Shown one piece after another: positions 15,551 through 24,332 of a stretch of DNA of 32,032 nucleotides; the stretch's first letter is position 1, and the number at the start of each line of letters is the position of its first letter. The stretch is from Hyphobacterium sp. GTDB lineage: Bacteria > Pseudomonadota > Alphaproteobacteria > Caulobacterales > Maricaulaceae. The position numbers and the translations under genes are program-made. The stretch spans positions 1 to 32,032 of the forward strand of contig BQJI01000006.1 of the NCBI GenBank assembly GCA_021604625.1. Reading direction: 5' to 3'. A model generated the notes under the pieces. It made no database searches and was not told the DNA's origin. It saw only the letters and a list, made by a program, of their open reading frames with translations.

Positions 15551-15844
15551 ATGCAAGCTCGGCTTCGTAAGGAAAACTATGTCATTGGTCCGGACGGAAG
15601 TCCGCTGACTCTGGCAGATTTACCAAATCCTTCAACAAAACGATGGGTTATCCGCCGCAAGGCTGAAGTGGTCGCCGCCGTGCGCGGCGGTCTTTTGTCT
15701 CTGGAAGAGGCATGTGAGCGTTATCGCCTCACCGTTGAAGAGTTTCTTGGCTGGCAGCGGTCAATCGACAAGCACGGTCTGGCCGGATTGCGTACCACGC
15801 GCATCCAGCATTATCGGGCCAAGCCCGACCCATTGGGCGTCTGA
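15551..15844 (+). CDS. sciP: SciP, small CtrA inhibitory protein (DUF1153)
   Basis: In Caulobacter SciP blocks CtrA-driven transcription in swarmer cells by binding CtrA and DNA. The 97-residue product contains the almost invariant SciP/DUF1153 core: 'KENYVIGPDGSPLTLADLP', 'KRWVIRRKAEVVAAVRGGLLSLEEACERYRLTVEEFLGWQ' and 'HGLAGLRTTRIQHYR', including a Trp-repressor-like helix-turn-helix (about residues 36-72). I use ATG 15551 (AAGGG about 8 nt upstream); a GTG 21 bp upstream would add seven unlike residues. The position between flgE and fliF repeats the Caulobacter order as I know it. It is probably monocistronic, with a CtrA-like box upstream and a hairpin just downstream. Confidence 0.95.
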   Translation: MQARLRKENYVIGPDGSPLTLADLPNPSTKRWVIRRKAEVVAAVRGGLLSLEEACERYRLTVEEFLGWQRSIDKHGLAGLRTTRIQHYRAKPDPLGV

Positions 15845-15875
15845 CGCACTAAAATCAGTAAAAACTGCGAAAATC

Positions 15876-15896
15876 GCCCGGTTCATTGAGCCGGGC
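15876..15896. terminator. Strong hairpin between sciP and fliF
   Basis: GCCCGGTTC-ATT-GAGCCGGGC is a 21-nt palindrome forming a 9-bp stem (one G-U pair) with a 3-nt loop, 31 bp after the sciP stop. No T tract follows on the plus strand, while the upstream side is A-rich, so it would look like a terminator only when read on the minus strand, where no gene needs it. It may protect the sciP mRNA 3' end or attenuate read-through into fliF. Confidence 0.5.
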
Positions 15897-15905
15897 GCTC
15901 GCAAA

Positions 15906-15921
15906 TTAAACTCCCGTTTAC
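15906..15921 (+). promoter_or_regulatory. CtrA-like box upstream of the fliF operon
   Basis: TTAA-N7-TTTAC (TTAA at 15906-15909, TTTAC at 15917-15921) is the same one-mismatch variant as the box before sciP. It lies 70 bp before the proposed fliF start. In Caulobacter early (class II) flagellar operons, fliF among them, are activated by CtrA. Confidence 0.6.
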
Positions 15922-15990
15922 GCGGGCAGTGGGAAAAAGTTGCCGGGTTGCTGCATCGAAAGCAGCGCAACGAATCGGCGGGATGCCCAC

Positions 15991-17676
15991 GTGAACAGTC
16001 TGATGGAACAGTTTCGGTCGCTTGGCGCCATGCGTCTCATTGCCATATTTGGCTTGAGCGCAGGGCTTGCTGCGGCACTCCTCGTTTTCAGCTTCAGTAT
16101 GGGTGGCGGCAGCCAAGCCCTGCTCTATGGCGGGCTCGACCCGTCTGATTCCGCACATGTCAGTGAAGCGCTGGATAGCGCCGGTATCTCGTATGAGTTC
16201 CGCAGCGGCGGGTCTGCCATATATGTCGCTCGCAATCAGGTCGATGAGGCCCGCGTGCGCGTTGCCAGTGGCGGGGCGCTGAATTCCGGCTCTGTCGGTT
16301 ACGAGATTTTTGACGAGACCGATGCGCTCGGCGCGACGAGTTTTGTCCAGAACATGAATGCAAAGCGGGCGCTGGAAGGCGAACTGGCCCGCACAATCCA
16401 GTCGCTCGACATTATAGATACGGCGCGGGTTCACCTGGTTTTGCCGGAACGGCGCCTGTTTGAACGCGATGCCGCGCAGCCTTCCGCCTCTATTGTTATC
16501 TCCGCCCGCGGTGACCTGACCAACGAACATTCCGGCATTATCCGTAATATTGTTGCCAGCGCGGTCGACGGCTTGTCCGCGCGTGAAATCACAATCGCCG
16601 ATACGACCGGACGCCTGCTGGCCAGCCCTGATGATGGCGGAGCCGGGTCGGCCATGTTCGAAAGCGCGCGCGCCGATGTGGAGGAACGCTATCGTCAGCG
16701 CATTCTCAACCTGGTGGAAGGCGTCGTCGGCTCGGGTGCAGCCCGCGTACAGGTGAGTGCAGAACTCAACCGGGAATCACTCAGCACAAGTAGTGAAGTC
16801 TATGATCCTGACGGTCAGGTCATGAGTCGCCGGCAAAGATCGGAACAAACCGGTCGTGACATGGATGGATCAAGCAATGCCGTGTCGGCGTCGGAAAACC
16901 TGCCCAATGACGCAGCTTCTGCTGGAAATCAGCCTAATTCTGTCAACGAGACCAGCAGTTCCGATGAAACAGTTGAATTCCAGAACCCTGTCACCCGCAC
17001 AACGCGCATCATCGAAGCCGGTGGTCTGGAGCGCCTTTCCGTCGCGGTAGCGGTCGACGGCATTGTCCAGACCGGCGAGGACGGCACACAATCCTACGTA
17101 CCGCGCACGCCTGAAGAAATGACACAAATCACGGCTCTCGTCCGTTCGGCCATGGGATTTACTGAAGTCGCAGGCGGTCGTCAGGACAGTCTGGAAGTGA
17201 CCAATATCCGGTTTGCGCGGGCGGACCCTGCCCTCGGAACGCCCGCCGCATCCGGGTTTTCACTCAACAAGAATGACATCATGCGGGCCGCAGAAATCGG
17301 CGTCATGTTTATCACGGCCTTACTGGTCATCTTCCTCGTTGCGCGGCCGATGGCCAAAGGTGCGGCGGCAGCACCGGCGATGGCCATTGCAGGCGCGGGC
17401 GCGGGCGTCGGGGGCGGAAACGCTGGTCGTGGTGCACTGGAGTCCGGAAATGCACAGGCCGCAATTGCAGATTCCAGTGGCCAGCAAATGTCTCAACAAA
17501 CCTCTGACAACAGCGGTTCCGCGCCAACAATGCAGGCCCCGAGAGATGACGGCATAGACATCGCCAAGATTGACGGTCAGGTAAAGGCCTCCTCGATCAA
17601 GAAGGTTTCAGGCGTCGTCAATTCCCACCCGGATGAATCCCTGTCGATCATTCGCAGCTGGATGAATGAGGGCTGA
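15991..17676 (+). CDS. fliF: Flagellar MS-ring protein FliF
   Basis: FliF builds the membrane-embedded MS ring on which the rotor and export gate assemble. With a GTG start at 15991 the product is 561 residues. A first membrane span lies at about residues 16-35 ('[19 protein letters not shown]'). The YscJ/FliF domain follows (about 40-215; '[23 protein letters not shown]', '[32 protein letters not shown]'), then a Ser/Asn-rich FliF_C region and a second span ('[25 protein letters not shown]', about 430-455). The last residues '[20 protein letters not shown]' are the FliG-binding tail. I prefer the GTG because [12 protein letters not shown] fits FliF N-termini and GGGA lies upstream; TTG 15940 or ATG 16003 are alternatives. 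It heads the operon through flhG. Confidence 0.93.
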   Translation: MNSLMEQFRSLGAMRLIAIFGLSAGLAAALLVFSFSMGGGSQALLYGGLDPSDSAHVSEALDSAGISYEFRSGGSAIYVARNQVDEARVRVASGGALNSGSVGYEIFDETDALGATSFVQNMNAKRALEGELARTIQSLDIIDTARVHLVLPERRLFERDAAQPSASIVISARGDLTNEHSGIIRNIVASAVDGLSAREITIADTTGRLLASPDDGGAGSAMFESARADVEERYRQRILNLVEGVVGSGAARVQVSAELNRESLSTSSEVYDPDGQVMSRRQRSEQTGRDMDGSSNAVSASENLPNDAASAGNQPNSVNETSSSDETVEFQNPVTRTTRIIEAGGLERLSVAVAVDGIVQTGEDGTQSYVPRTPEEMTQITALVRSAMGFTEVAGGRQDSLEVTNIRFARADPALGTPAASGFSLNKNDIMRAAEIGVMFITALLVIFLVARPMAKGAAAAPAMAIAGAGAGVGGGNAGRGALESGNAQAAIADSSGQQMSQQTSDNSGSAPTMQAPRDDGIDIAKIDGQVKASSIKKVSGVVNSHPDESLSIIRSWMNEG

Positions 17677-17681
17677 TCGGT

Positions 17682-18710
17682 ATGGCGCGCGAAACAAAAC
17701 GTCTCATTGATGATCCGCAGAAACTGGCCGGACCCGAACGCGCCGCCATCATTCTGCTCGCCCTTGGCGAGGAAGAGCACACGCTGTGGGAAATGATGGA
17801 CGAAGAGGAAATTCGTGAGGTTTCCCAGGCCATGTCCAATCTTGGCAGTGTGTCGGCCAAGGCAGTCGAAAAGCTGATTGTCGAGTTTGCCGGCCAGATT
17901 TCCCAGGGCGGTTCGCTCATGGGTTCGTTCGAGGCCACACAGCGCCTGCTCACAACCTTCCTGCCCGGTCAGAAAGTCGACGGCATTATGGAAGAATTGC
18001 GCGGTCCGGCGGGTCGCACAATGTGGGACAAGCTGGGCAATGTGAATGAGGTGGTCCTCGCCAATTATCTGAAAAATGAATACCCGCAGACGGTCGCCGT
18101 CATCCTGTCCAAGGTGAAAGGCGAACACGCCTCGCGCGTGCTGGGCGCCCTACCCGAGGATTTTGCGCTGGAAGTTGTAATGCGCATGCTGCGGATGGAG
18201 CCGGTACAACGCGAAATTCTGGACAAGATCGAAGAAACGCTTCGAACCGAATTCATGTCGAATCTGGCGCGCACCTCCAAGCGCGACAGCCATGAAATGA
18301 TGGCCGATATTTTCAACAATTTCGACCGCCAGACCGAAAACCGGTTTCTGGCCGCCCTGGAGGAGCGCAATCGTGACAGCGCCGAAAAAATCCGCGCACT
18401 CATGTTTGTTTTTGAGGATCTGTCGAAACTTGATCCAGCTGGCATCCAAACTCTCATGCGTGCGGTAGACAAGGATCAAATGGGTCTGGCGCTCAAGGGC
18501 GCTTCGGATTCCCTGCGCGATCTCTTCTTCTCGAACATGTCCGAACGCGCTGCGAAAATTCTCAAAGACGATATGGCGGCGCTTGGACCGGTACGCCTCA
18601 AAGACGTCGATCAGGCCCAGACGGCCATGGTTGCATCTGCAAAGGACCTCGCCGCGAAAGGCGAAATTTTGCTGGCCGAAGGCGGCGGCGAAGACGAACT
18701 GATTTACTAG
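17682..18710 (+). CDS. fliG: Flagellar motor switch protein FliG
   Basis: FliG is the rotor protein that contacts the stator and transmits torque. The 342-residue product has the N-terminal FliF-binding domain ('[41 protein letters not shown]'), the middle domain ('[37 protein letters not shown]') and the C-terminal torque domain ('[62 protein letters not shown]'). The middle-domain motif is EYPQT where many species have EHPQT. The start is 5 bp after fliF with GAGGG upstream, so FliF and FliG are translationally linked. Confidence 0.97.
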   Translation: MARETKRLIDDPQKLAGPERAAIILLALGEEEHTLWEMMDEEEIREVSQAMSNLGSVSAKAVEKLIVEFAGQISQGGSLMGSFEATQRLLTTFLPGQKVDGIMEELRGPAGRTMWDKLGNVNEVVLANYLKNEYPQTVAVILSKVKGEHASRVLGALPEDFALEVVMRMLRMEPVQREILDKIEETLRTEFMSNLARTSKRDSHEMMADIFNNFDRQTENRFLAALEERNRDSAEKIRALMFVFEDLSKLDPAGIQTLMRAVDKDQMGLALKGASDSLRDLFFSNMSERAAKILKDDMAALGPVRLKDVDQAQTAMVASAKDLAAKGEILLAEGGGEDELIY

Positions 18711-18722
18711 GAAACCGATGGA

Positions 18723-19394
18723 ATGACGACAGCATTGCCAAAATTCGATTTCCAGACGGTCTTCTCGGCCGATGGCGATGTGCTGCGTGATGGTCGGCGG
18801 GTGAAACAGGTTTTGACGGCCGAAGAAGTCGAACAGGAACGCCAGCAGGCCTATGCCGAAGGCGAAGCGTCGGAGACATCAAAAGCCGCCGCCATCCAGG
18901 CCGACGCCGTGCGCGCCATCGCCTCGCAAATGCAGCTAATCCTTGCACGACTGGCAGGCGAATCCGATGCTTTGCGCCAACAATCAGCAACATTGGCGCT
19001 TGGCGCGGCCCGCAAGCTGGCCGGATCCGCTCTGGATAATTTTGCGGCTGACGCCGTTACCGGGTTTTGCGAAGGCGTTCTCAAAGATTTGCGCGGCGAA
19101 CCAAAATTCAATGTGCATTGCGCCGAAGCCATTGCCGGACCGGTGGCTGAAATCCTCGAAAACATCTCCAGCGATGCGGGTTTTGAGGGCGCCATTTTCG
19201 TCCGCGCCAATGCCGATATGGTCGGCGCGGATTGCCGGCTGGAATGGGCGAGTGGAAGCGTCGAACGCACTCAGGCCGATATCGAAAGCCGGATTGAATC
19301 GCTGATCGCCGACTGGCTCACCGCGCCCGATACAGAAACAGATACCCATGATAGCGCGTCCTTCGACGACAGCGCTAACGCGGTTAATGGATAA
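18723..19394 (+). CDS. fliH: FliH-like flagellar export regulator (FlbE type)
   Basis: FliH binds the export ATPase FliI and links it to the C-ring. The 223-residue product has a short N-terminal segment, then a helical, charged coiled region ('LTAEEVEQERQQAYAEGEASETSKAAAIQADAVRAIASQMQLILARL', about 36-80), and a C-terminal FliH/V-ATPase-E-like half ('ALGAARKLAGSALDNFAADAVTGFCEGVLKDLRGEPKFNVHC'). Caulobacter calls the gene at this position flbE/fliH. Sequence conservation in this family is low, so the call rests as much on its place between fliG and fliN as on motifs. fliN starts 11 bp downstream. Confidence 0.85.
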   Translation: MTTALPKFDFQTVFSADGDVLRDGRRVKQVLTAEEVEQERQQAYAEGEASETSKAAAIQADAVRAIASQMQLILARLAGESDALRQQSATLALGAARKLAGSALDNFAADAVTGFCEGVLKDLRGEPKFNVHCAEAIAGPVAEILENISSDAGFEGAIFVRANADMVGADCRLEWASGSVERTQADIESRIESLIADWLTAPDTETDTHDSASFDDSANAVNG

Positions 19395-19405
19395 AGGAGA
19401 CCGGA

Positions 19406-19801
19406 ATGTCTGAAGAGAATGATCTCGACTTACCGGAGTTCGAAACCGGACAGGACGACGGCGCGGGCGCGGATGCGCCAGCGACCACAGAACAGGCCGC
19501 GGGCACAGCCGGTGCCATGGTCCAGACACTCGCCGATGAAAACGAGAAAGCGGCCACCGATTTGTCGCCGGTTTTCGATGTACCGGTCAATGTGTCTGCC
19601 GTACTCGGGAAAACCCATATCGAACTGAATTCCCTGCTCCGATTGAAGGCGGGATCAGTCGTCGAACTGGAACGAAAAGTCGGCGAAGCCATCGATATCT
19701 TCGTCAATGACCGACTGGTCGCACGCGGCGAAATCGTCGTTGTCGACGACCGGCTCGGCGTGACCATGACAGAAATCATCAAGGATGGAGACGCAGCATG
19801 A
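19406..19801 (+). CDS. fliN: Flagellar motor switch protein FliN
   Basis: FliN forms the lower C-ring and, with FliM, sets rotation direction; it also docks FliH. The 131-residue product has an acidic, Ala-rich N-terminal tail (about residues 1-50) and the SpoA/SpoA-like domain: 'VFDVPVNVSAVLGKTHIELNSLLRLKAGSVVELERKVGEAIDIFVNDRLVARGEIVVVDDRLGVTMTEII' (about 55-125). The DVPV opening and the NxxLVARGEVVVVDD-like stretch are diagnostic. AAAGGAG precedes the ATG. fliM and fliI are not in the window. Confidence 0.96.
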   Translation: MSEENDLDLPEFETGQDDGAGADAPATTEQAAGTAGAMVQTLADENEKAATDLSPVFDVPVNVSAVLGKTHIELNSLLRLKAGSVVELERKVGEAIDIFVNDRLVARGEIVVVDDRLGVTMTEIIKDGDAA

Positions 19802-19836
19802 CGACGTTACCATCCAATAGCGGCAAGGAGATATAA
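19798..19836 (+). other. Tiny overlapping frame between fliN and flbD
   Basis: An ATG overlapping the fliN stop (ATGA) opens a 12-codon frame, MTTLPSNSGKEI, ending in TAA 3 bp before the flbD ATG. The flbD ribosome binding site AAGGAG (19825-19830) lies inside it. It could couple fliN translation to flbD, or be chance. No independent sign of expression can be read. Confidence 0.3.
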
Positions 19837-19839
19837 GCC

Positions 19840-21204
19840 ATGCGCTTACTCATCGTGGGAAGCCTTGGGGGACAACTCCATACAGCGGCGAAAATCGCCA
19901 TCGATCGCGGCGCAAAAGTGGCGCAGGTTGATACCATCAACCAGGCGACAAACCATTTGCGCGCCGGGCGCGGTGCCGATCTTCTGATGGTCGATGCGGC
20001 GCTCGATATTGCCGCACTGATCCGGGCGAATGAGCAGGAGCGCATCACCGTTCCGGTCGTCGCCTGCGGGGTCAATGTGAAGCCGGATATCGCAGCGGGT
20101 GCCATTCGCGCCGGGGCGAAAGAATTTATCCCGCTTCCACCGGAAGCCGATCTGATTGCGGCGGTGCTGGGCGCTGTCGCCGATGACGAACAGCCAATGA
20201 TTGCGCGCGATCCATCCATGCAGAGCGTAATCGAGTTCGCCAATCAGATCGCCGGTTCGGATGCCAGTGTGCTGATCACCGGAGAGAGCGGCTCGGGCAA
20301 GGAAGTCATGGCCCGCTATGTCCACACCAAGTCGAAGCGGGCAGCTGCGCCGTTCATCTCGGTCAATTGCGCCGCGATTCCGGAAAATCTGCTCGAATCC
20401 GAGCTGTTCGGGCATGAAAAGGGCGCTTTCACCGGTGCCGTTGCCCGCCGCGTCGGCAAATTCGAGGAAGCCAATGGCGGCACTTTGCTGCTGGATGAGA
20501 TTTCGGAAATGGATGGGCGTCTGCAGGCCAAGCTCTTGCGCGCATTGCAGGAACGGGAAATTGACCGCGTCGGCGGCAGTGGTCCGGTCAAGGTCGATAT
20601 CCGTATTCTCGCAACCTCGAACCGTGATCTGCACAAGGCGGTTGCTGACGGCTCTTTCCGCGAGGATCTGCTATTCCGCCTCAACGTCGTCAATCTGGCT
20701 CTGCCACCTTTGCGGCAGCGACCAACCGACATCATCGCACTGGCCGCACACTTTGCGCGCAAATACTCCGCCGCAAACGGTATTGGCGATCGCGCGATTG
20801 CCGAAAATGCCAAAACAGCGCTTTTGGCGCGGGAATGGCCGGGTAATGTTCGCGAGCTGGAAAACACCATGCACCGCGCCGTCTTGCTGGCATCGGGTCA
20901 GGAAATCGGACCGGAAGCCATTCGCATGCCGGACGGCTCGCTCTTTACCGGTGGCCAGACCAATCCCGCATCACGCGCGGCAGAAACCGCCGATGTCGCC
21001 CAACGCAATATGGTCGGCCGGACCGTCTCTGCGGTCGAACAGGACCTGATTCTCGAAACGCTGGACCATTGCCTCGGCAACCGGACCCATGCCGCCAATA
21101 TTCTCGGCATCTCCATCCGGACGCTGCGCAACAAGCTGAAGCTCTACAATGAGCAGGGCATCAGTGTTCCGGCGCCCGGCGATACACGTGCAGGAGCGGC
21201 CTGA
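19840..21204 (+). CDS. flbD: Sigma54-dependent transcriptional activator FlbD
   Basis: FlbD activates late (hook, rod, filament) flagellar genes at sigma54 promoters and in Caulobacter represses early fliF transcription. The 454-residue protein has a receiver-like domain (1-115), an AAA+ domain (about 120-355) and a Fis-type helix-turn-helix ('EQDLILETLDHCLGNRTHAANILGISIRTLRNKLKLY'). Walker A GESGSGKE is at 148-155, the sigma54-contact loop GAFTGA at 195-200, Walker B LLLDE at about 216-220, and the R-finger region is 'FREDLLFRLNVV'. The receiver keeps Asp52 (LLMVDAALD) but lacks the acidic pair normally near residues 8-9 ('IVGSLGG'), so normal phosphorylation is doubtful; this is also true of Caulobacter FlbD as I recall it. 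AAGGAG lies 9 nt upstream. Confidence 0.96.
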   Translation: MRLLIVGSLGGQLHTAAKIAIDRGAKVAQVDTINQATNHLRAGRGADLLMVDAALDIAALIRANEQERITVPVVACGVNVKPDIAAGAIRAGAKEFIPLPPEADLIAAVLGAVADDEQPMIARDPSMQSVIEFANQIAGSDASVLITGESGSGKEVMARYVHTKSKRAAAPFISVNCAAIPENLLESELFGHEKGAFTGAVARRVGKFEEANGGTLLLDEISEMDGRLQAKLLRALQEREIDRVGGSGPVKVDIRILATSNRDLHKAVADGSFREDLLFRLNVVNLALPPLRQRPTDIIALAAHFARKYSAANGIGDRAIAENAKTALLAREWPGNVRELENTMHRAVLLASGQEIGPEAIRMPDGSLFTGGQTNPASRAAETADVAQRNMVGRTVSAVEQDLILETLDHCLGNRTHAANILGISIRTLRNKLKLYNEQGISVPAPGDTRAGAA

Positions 21205-21209
21205 TCTGA

Positions 21210-23321
21210 ATGGCTGACACGACGGCCTCCTCGCAAACCGGCTCCGGCGGGTTTGATGTTCTCGGATTCCTGAAAAAGGGTCTGCGCGGCGATGTGGCGC
21301 TGGGCATCGGCATCATGGCCATTCTGGTCATGCTGATCCTGCCCATGCCGCGTATCCTGATGGACATTGCGCTGGCGATTTCCATCTCGCTGTCTGTGCT
21401 GGTGCTGATGACGGCGCTGTTTATCAAACGGCCGCTGGAATTCTCCGCTTTCCCGGCCGTGCTTCTGATTGCGACACTGTTGCGGCTAGGCCTGAATATC
21501 GCCTCGACCCGCCTGATCCTGTCCGACGGAGCTGAAGGCACGGATGCCGCCGGTCAGGTGATCGAGGCTTTCGGCGCGTTTGTCATGCAGGGCAATGTCG
21601 TGATCGGCGTCATTGTCTTCATTATTCTGGTCATCGTGAACTTCGTCGTTATTACAAAGGGTTCGGGACGGATCGCGGAAGTCGCAGCCCGCTTCACCCT
21701 GGATGCCATGCCGGGCAAACAAATGGCGATTGATGCCGATTTGTCCGCCGGTCTGATCAATGAGGATGAAGCGCGCAAACGACGCAGCGATCTGGAAGGC
21801 GAAAGCAATTTCTTCGGTGCCATGGATGGTGCCTCGAAATTCGTGCGCGGCGATGCCATGGCCGGGCTGATGATCACGGCCATCAATCTGATCGCCGGCA
21901 TGGTCATCGGGATCGCGCAATCGGGGATGGATTTCGGCACTGCGGCCTCGACCTATTCCACGCTGACCATTGGTGATGGTCTGGTGTCTCAGATCCCGGC
22001 TCTGATCATCTCGGTAGCCGCCGGTCTTCTGGTCTCCAAGGCCGGTGTCGAAGGCCAGGCCGATGAAGCGCTTTACAAGCAGCTCGCGGGCAATCCGCAA
22101 GGGCTTTACATGGTTGCAGCGACCGCAGGGGTTATCGGCCTTCTGCCCGGTATGCCGTTTATCCCGTTTGCGCTGATGGCTGCCGGAGCAATTGGCCTCG
22201 GACTGACTGCCAATCGAAAATCAAACGAAGCCGAAGCCGAGATTACGGCCCAATCCGTTCAGGCGAGTGCGGAGACCGAAGCGGCAGAAGCGCCGATTGG
22301 TGAAACGCTGGCCATTGACGAGTTGAAGGTCGAGCTGGGTTACGGGCTGTTGCCGCTCATCAATGATGTCGAGGGCCGCAAGCTGACCGACCAGATCCGC
22401 GCGCTGCGCCGGACAATGGCGGAAGAAACCGGATTTGTGACGCCGTCTGTGCGGATCATCGACAATATGCGCCTTGGTTCGAATGACTACATTATTCGGG
22501 TCAAGGAAATGGAAGCCGGCAAAGGCATGGTGAAGCTGAAGCACCTTCTGGTCATGGATCCGCAAGGTGCGCAGATCGGTCTGCCGGGCGATCATGTAAA
22601 AGAGCCCGCCTTCGGCCTGCCCGCCACATGGATTGACGACAATCTGCGCGAGGAAGCGACTTTCCGCGGCTATACGATTGTCGACCCGTCTGCCGTACTA
22701 GTCACCCACCTGACCGAGATTCTGCGCGAGCATATGGCCGAGCTTCTGTCCTATGCCGAGGTTGAAAAACTGATTGCCGGCCTGTCGAAGGAACACAAGA
22801 AGCTGGTCGAGGATATGGCACCGGCCCAGATCACGCGCGCCGGTATTCAGCGGGTCCTGCAAAACCTGCTCAAAGAGCGGATTTCCATTCGCGATCTGCC
22901 GACCATCCTGGAAGGTATTGCCGAGGCCAGTGCACACTCCCAGCATATCGATGCGATCACCGAACATGTTCGCGGCCGACTGGCCCGCCAGATCTGTCAC
23001 ACCAATTCCGGTCCCGACGGGCAATTGCCGATCCTTGCTCTATCGCCGCAATGGGAGCAGGCGTTTGCCGAGGCCATGATCGGCGATGGCGAACGAAAGC
23101 AGCTGGCGCTTGCACCAACCAAATTACATGAATTTGTCGCGGCGGTGCGCGATGCCTATGAACGCGCGGCGGCGCAAGGTGAGACGCCGGCGCTGCTGAC
23201 CAGCCCGTCCGTCCGCCCCTACGTTCGATCCCTGGTCGAGCGTTTTCGGGCCAACACTGTGGTCATGGGACAAAACGAAATTCATCCCAGTGCGCGACTG
23301 AAGACAATGGGGCATGTCTAG
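21210..23321 (+). CDS. flhA: Flagellar export gate protein FlhA
   Basis: FlhA is the large integral component of the flagellar type III export gate and binds chaperone-substrate complexes. The 703-residue product has the standard length. The N-terminal half carries about eight membrane spans and the FHIPEP signature around 'FPAVLLIATLLRLGLNIASTRLIL' (about 76-99). The cytoplasmic FHIPEP loop contains 'DAMPGKQMAIDADLSAGLINEDEARKRR' (about 166-193). The C-terminal domain begins near 345 and includes 'LELGYGLLPL'-like 'VELGYGLLPLIND', 'RRTMAEETGFVTPSVRI' and 'RISIRDLPTILEGI'. It starts 5 bp after flbD. Confidence 0.97.
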   Translation: MADTTASSQTGSGGFDVLGFLKKGLRGDVALGIGIMAILVMLILPMPRILMDIALAISISLSVLVLMTALFIKRPLEFSAFPAVLLIATLLRLGLNIASTRLILSDGAEGTDAAGQVIEAFGAFVMQGNVVIGVIVFIILVIVNFVVITKGSGRIAEVAARFTLDAMPGKQMAIDADLSAGLINEDEARKRRSDLEGESNFFGAMDGASKFVRGDAMAGLMITAINLIAGMVIGIAQSGMDFGTAASTYSTLTIGDGLVSQIPALIISVAAGLLVSKAGVEGQADEALYKQLAGNPQGLYMVAATAGVIGLLPGMPFIPFALMAAGAIGLGLTANRKSNEAEAEITAQSVQASAETEAAEAPIGETLAIDELKVELGYGLLPLINDVEGRKLTDQIRALRRTMAEETGFVTPSVRIIDNMRLGSNDYIIRVKEMEAGKGMVKLKHLLVMDPQGAQIGLPGDHVKEPAFGLPATWIDDNLREEATFRGYTIVDPSAVLVTHLTEILREHMAELLSYAEVEKLIAGLSKEHKKLVEDMAPAQITRAGIQRVLQNLLKERISIRDLPTILEGIAEASAHSQHIDAITEHVRGRLARQICHTNSGPDGQLPILALSPQWEQAFAEAMIGDGERKQLALAPTKLHEFVAAVRDAYERAAAQGETPALLTSPSVRPYVRSLVERFRANTVVMGQNEIHPSARLKTMGHV

Positions 23322-23324
23322 GCC

Positions 23325-24332
23325 ATGCAGCTGAAAACCTTCACCGCCCCTTCTCTCGCCCAGGCGATGGCGAATATCCGTCGCGATCTGGGCGAGGATG
23401 CGATCATCGTGGCGACGGGCGATGCGCCCGGTGGCGGCGTTGAAGTTCGCGCTGCCTCGGAAAAACCACGCGGCGGCGATGTCATCGAAGCTCCGAAGGC
23501 GCGCGCTGAGCGTATTCACAGTGAAATCCGGACCCAGCGCGGAGATGACCGTGACGGTATCGAGCGTATCATTCGTGCCCTTGGTTTTCATCGCGCCCCC
23601 GACAGTGCCATCGAGGCGCTGGCGCGGTTTTGCGAAATGCAGGAAGCCGCGCCGACCGCCCATACGTTCGCGCAGGCCCTGGAAAACCGGTATCACTTTG
23701 CGCCGGTCGAAGTCGAGACCGGACAGGTTCTGCTCTTTGCCGGTGCGCCGGGCGCCGGGAAAACCTCGACACTCGCGAGGATTGCCGCGCGCGCGGCGGC
23801 GGCGAACGTGCCGGCGATGATACTGGCCACAGACTGCGAACGCGCTGGCGCTGTCGCGCGCATATCCGAACTGGCCGAGAAACTTGGCTTCCCCTACGCT
23901 GTCGCTGACGATCCGCGCGAGGCCGAAAGCCTGTCCCGGCAATGCGGTGATCAATTGCTGCTGATCGATGCCCCTGCCGGCAATCCGTTCGATCTGGATG
24001 ATCTGGACATGACGGCGGCATTTGCGGCATCTGCAGAAGCCGAAATCATCGCCGTGATTGATGCCGGACAGGCACCGGAAGATGTCATGGATTCTGCCTC
24101 GCTTTATGCCTCGATCGGCGCGCGACGAACGATCATCGGCAAAGCGGATTGTTCACGCCGAAAAGGCGCATTGATTGCAGCGGGCGAGGCCGGACTGGCT
24201 TTCGCACATATATCCGCCAGCCCCTATATCGGATCCGGTCTGGCGCCGGCGACACCATTGCGGCTGGCGCGAACGCTGCTGGAAATTGATGACTTGCCGG
24301 ACGACCTGGCATCCCAGGGAGATGAAGCATGA
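23325..24332 (+). CDS. flhF: Flagellar biosynthesis SRP-like GTPase FlhF
   Basis: FlhF is an SRP54/FtsY-type GTPase that fixes where a polar flagellum is built. The 335-residue product has the FlhF opening 'MQLKTFTAPSLAQAMANIRRDLGEDAIIVAT' (B domain), an NG domain with Walker A GAPGAGKTST (140-149), 'MILATDCERAGAVARISELAEKLGFPY' (G2 region) and 'QLLLIDAPAGNPFD' in place of the usual DTAG. A late 'IGKADCSRRKGALIAAGEAGLAFAHISASPYIGSGLAPATPLRLARTLL' matches the TKLD / G5 stretch of SRP GTPases in altered form (GKAD for TKLD). The unusual G3 and G4 motifs raise the question of nucleotide specificity. It overlaps flhG by ATGA. Confidence 0.88.
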   Translation: MQLKTFTAPSLAQAMANIRRDLGEDAIIVATGDAPGGGVEVRAASEKPRGGDVIEAPKARAERIHSEIRTQRGDDRDGIERIIRALGFHRAPDSAIEALARFCEMQEAAPTAHTFAQALENRYHFAPVEVETGQVLLFAGAPGAGKTSTLARIAARAAAANVPAMILATDCERAGAVARISELAEKLGFPYAVADDPREAESLSRQCGDQLLLIDAPAGNPFDLDDLDMTAAFAASAEAEIIAVIDAGQAPEDVMDSASLYASIGARRTIIGKADCSRRKGALIAAGEAGLAFAHISASPYIGSGLAPATPLRLARTLLEIDDLPDDLASQGDEA

